Source: Scytalidium lignicola
Lineage: Eukaryota; Ascomycota; Leotiomycetes
Direction: 5' to 3'
DNA: 64,000 nucleotides
Assembly (NCBI GenBank): GCA_002812745.2
Contig: NCSJ02000062.1
Span: forward strand, 100,140 to 164,139
Shown here: piece by piece, positions 62,491-64,000 of the stretch
Position numbering within the stretch: the first letter of the stretch is position 1
Layout: every line of letters starts with the position of its first letter
The notes under the pieces: model-generated
Told to the model about the DNA's origin: nothing
The model's database searches: none
Seen by the model: the letters and a program-made list of their open reading frames with translations, nothing else
Program-made: the position numbers and the translations under genes

Positions 62491-64000
62491 CTAATTGCTA
62501 GCTACATTAGGGCATTTGTTTATCTTATGCTCTGTACTTCCACACCCTGAGCACTTGGGTGGCCGTCGTGTAGGAGCTTGTGAAGGTAGGGTAACGTTTC
62601 CTGGCTCAACCACTTCCTGGACCTCTGTACTAGCTTCTACACCTGTAGGAGCTTTTTGAGTTGTTGAATTACCTTCAGGAACCACTCGTTTTCTTGACTT
62701 TTTAAGCTTCTTTTGAATTGATTCGTTGGCTGCTCTTAATTCCTCCACTTCCTTAGCTAGAAATATCGCATTATGCATAGCCATTTCACATCCTTTTATT
62801 AGTTGACTAAACGCAACTCTAGTTGGTGTTGAAGGACTCCTATGTTGCCTGAGCATTCTGTTAATACTTTTATATTGTTTTTGCAATTGAATAGAATTGT
62901 GAGGTGTTTCTGGAACCCAAGATGCTTCAGAATTAGAATGGCTACTCCCAGGGGGGGTAAGTGCTACATCCACTTCAACATGCAATTTATCCATAACACG
63001 GGATGGATTATATGGAACTAAGCTAGTTGCTAAGAATCCACTGCAAATGGTGCTTGATTTAAAGGTTTCCTGGCGAATAGATGGATATATCTCAAGGAAA
63101 TCAAGCTTGTCAATATGATGAATTTGTCCACGCATTTTGCTTTGAATTCTAGTACTATATGCACGTTTCAAAACCGCAAAACAGCTTATATCAAGTGGTT
63201 GAAGGATATAAGATGAATGAGGAGGCATACAACATGTAATAATGTTGTTTTGAATACAATATCAATTGAATTCAGGTATAACATAACTTTCATGGCCATC
63301 AAGGATAAGCATGCGATATTGACCTTTTGTATATGGCTTGCTATATGGATCAAAGGTTTTTTGAAGCCAATTCAAGCTTATTTCATTAGTTGTCCACCTA
63401 TTTTTACTCATTTCAATTCGCCAATCAGTTGGTAAACTATCCTTCTAGCCTTGAAGCATATACTTTCCTTTGAATATAATCAAAGGTGGTAAGATAACTC
63501 CACAAGCATTAATAGTTTCAACAACTGTTACCTATTCCCTAGTATCCGATTGCAAGTGCTTAGGCTTGCCAAGGCAATCAGTGGTTGTAACTACTTTTGT
63601 AGTAGCAATTGCTCCTATGGTAAAGCTAGTTTCATCAAAATTATAGGTGTCCTCGTCTAGAATCCCATATTGTGCCTTTATTTCCATCACCTTTTCAAAC
63701 CACTCTCGTATGAGCTTAGGATCCTCGCATTTGGCTCGTTTATAGTTGTATTTGCGTATATAATCGGTTTTGAGAATAGGGTAGCGTTTCAAGTAATCTG
63801 CAAACCAGTTTTTGCCTACAGGACGAGGAGAGGTGGATTCACCACGTTCAGCAATCAATATATTGGCCATAGATTGCACATCTGAAGGTCTAGGAGGTAA
63901 TCCTCGTTTTCCCATAGAAATTATCCAATTTCTAAGCGATTCCTCCTCCAATTGAGTCATTCTATAGCATTTGTTGTAAGTGGTTGATTGCTGAACCCGG
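62491..64000 (-). pseudogene. Fot1/pogo transposase, with in-frame stops and truncated by window end
   Basis: One continuous reading frame runs from the window end to 62491 but is interrupted by three stops: TAG at 63534-63532, TAG at 63447-63445 and TGA at 63264-63262. No frameshift is needed. Visible parts in order: a Tc5-type helix-turn-helix with EEESLRNWIISMGKRGLPPRP; the DDE/DDD catalytic core with YNFDETSF, LILDGHES and LQPLDISCF marking the three acidic residues; a Leu/Lys helical segment; and a C-terminal CX2CX4HX4C zinc knuckle (CSGCGSTEHKINKC). Family position of the first two stops suggests tryptophan codons, the third an arginine or glutamine codon. The element is therefore inactive unless another copy supplies transposase. 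Confidence 0.88.

Larger units (their letters stand above)
62383..64000 (-). mobile_element. Fot1/pogo-type DNA transposon, right part
   Basis: Element with one end near 62383, directly after a TA that could be the Tc1/mariner-type target duplication; the other end is beyond the window, so the terminal inverted repeat cannot be checked. The inside end carries a tandem 17-bp subterminal repeat, and the body encodes a Fot1/pogo transposase on the minus strand. Confidence 0.75.

Overview
The window looks like nuclear DNA of a filamentous ascomycete. Genes are split by short GT-AG introns of about 50-240 bases and lie on both strands, and the protein set (Zn2Cys6 regulator, Mdv1, 2EXR-like and DUF6594 proteins, AAAP permease) is typical of Pezizomycotina. 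The Mdv1 and U2A' sequences feel closest to Leotiomycetes (Botrytis/Sclerotinia relatives); that placement is an impression from memory, not a computed result. Exon joins below were read by hand and checked for phase closure.

Layout. 1-7256: the 3' part of DDB1, a secreted histidine-phosphatase-like protein, a membrane-anchored MOSC (mARC-like) protein and a maleylacetoacetate isomerase. 8628-18798: a Zn2Cys6 transcription factor, a 2EXR/F-box-like protein, a lactonase-type beta-propeller protein and an AAAP amino-acid permease; this is a looser, more accessory stretch. 20073-31714: two related DUF6594 membrane proteins transcribed away from each other across an 8.7 kb gene desert, followed by a repeat-like stretch. 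33582-39579: a Dpb3-type histone-fold protein, U2 snRNP A' and a transmembrane SH3 protein. 39580-44340: mostly non-coding, with a short ORF and a four-exon small hydrophilic protein whose exons are too short to stand out singly. 44341-61842: a dense housekeeping block (VPS15, BCP1, chorismate mutase, MDV1, an MFS transporter, EIF1AD-like, ALG3, a mitochondrial-type small protein, an acidic hypothetical protein), mostly as divergent and convergent pairs. 62383-64000: a Fot1/pogo-type DNA transposon cut by the window end, whose transposase has three in-frame stops explicable by C-to-T mutation.

The sequence holds 17 single N positions, most directly after homopolymer runs. In two genes (histone-fold protein and MFS transporter) dropping the N restores the reading frame, so these are probably assembly artefacts rather than broken genes.

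No clearly novel multi-gene system is evident. The most interesting items are the DUF6594 pair, the possible RIP record in the transposon, the two small proteins near 41-44 kb and the transmembrane SH3 protein.
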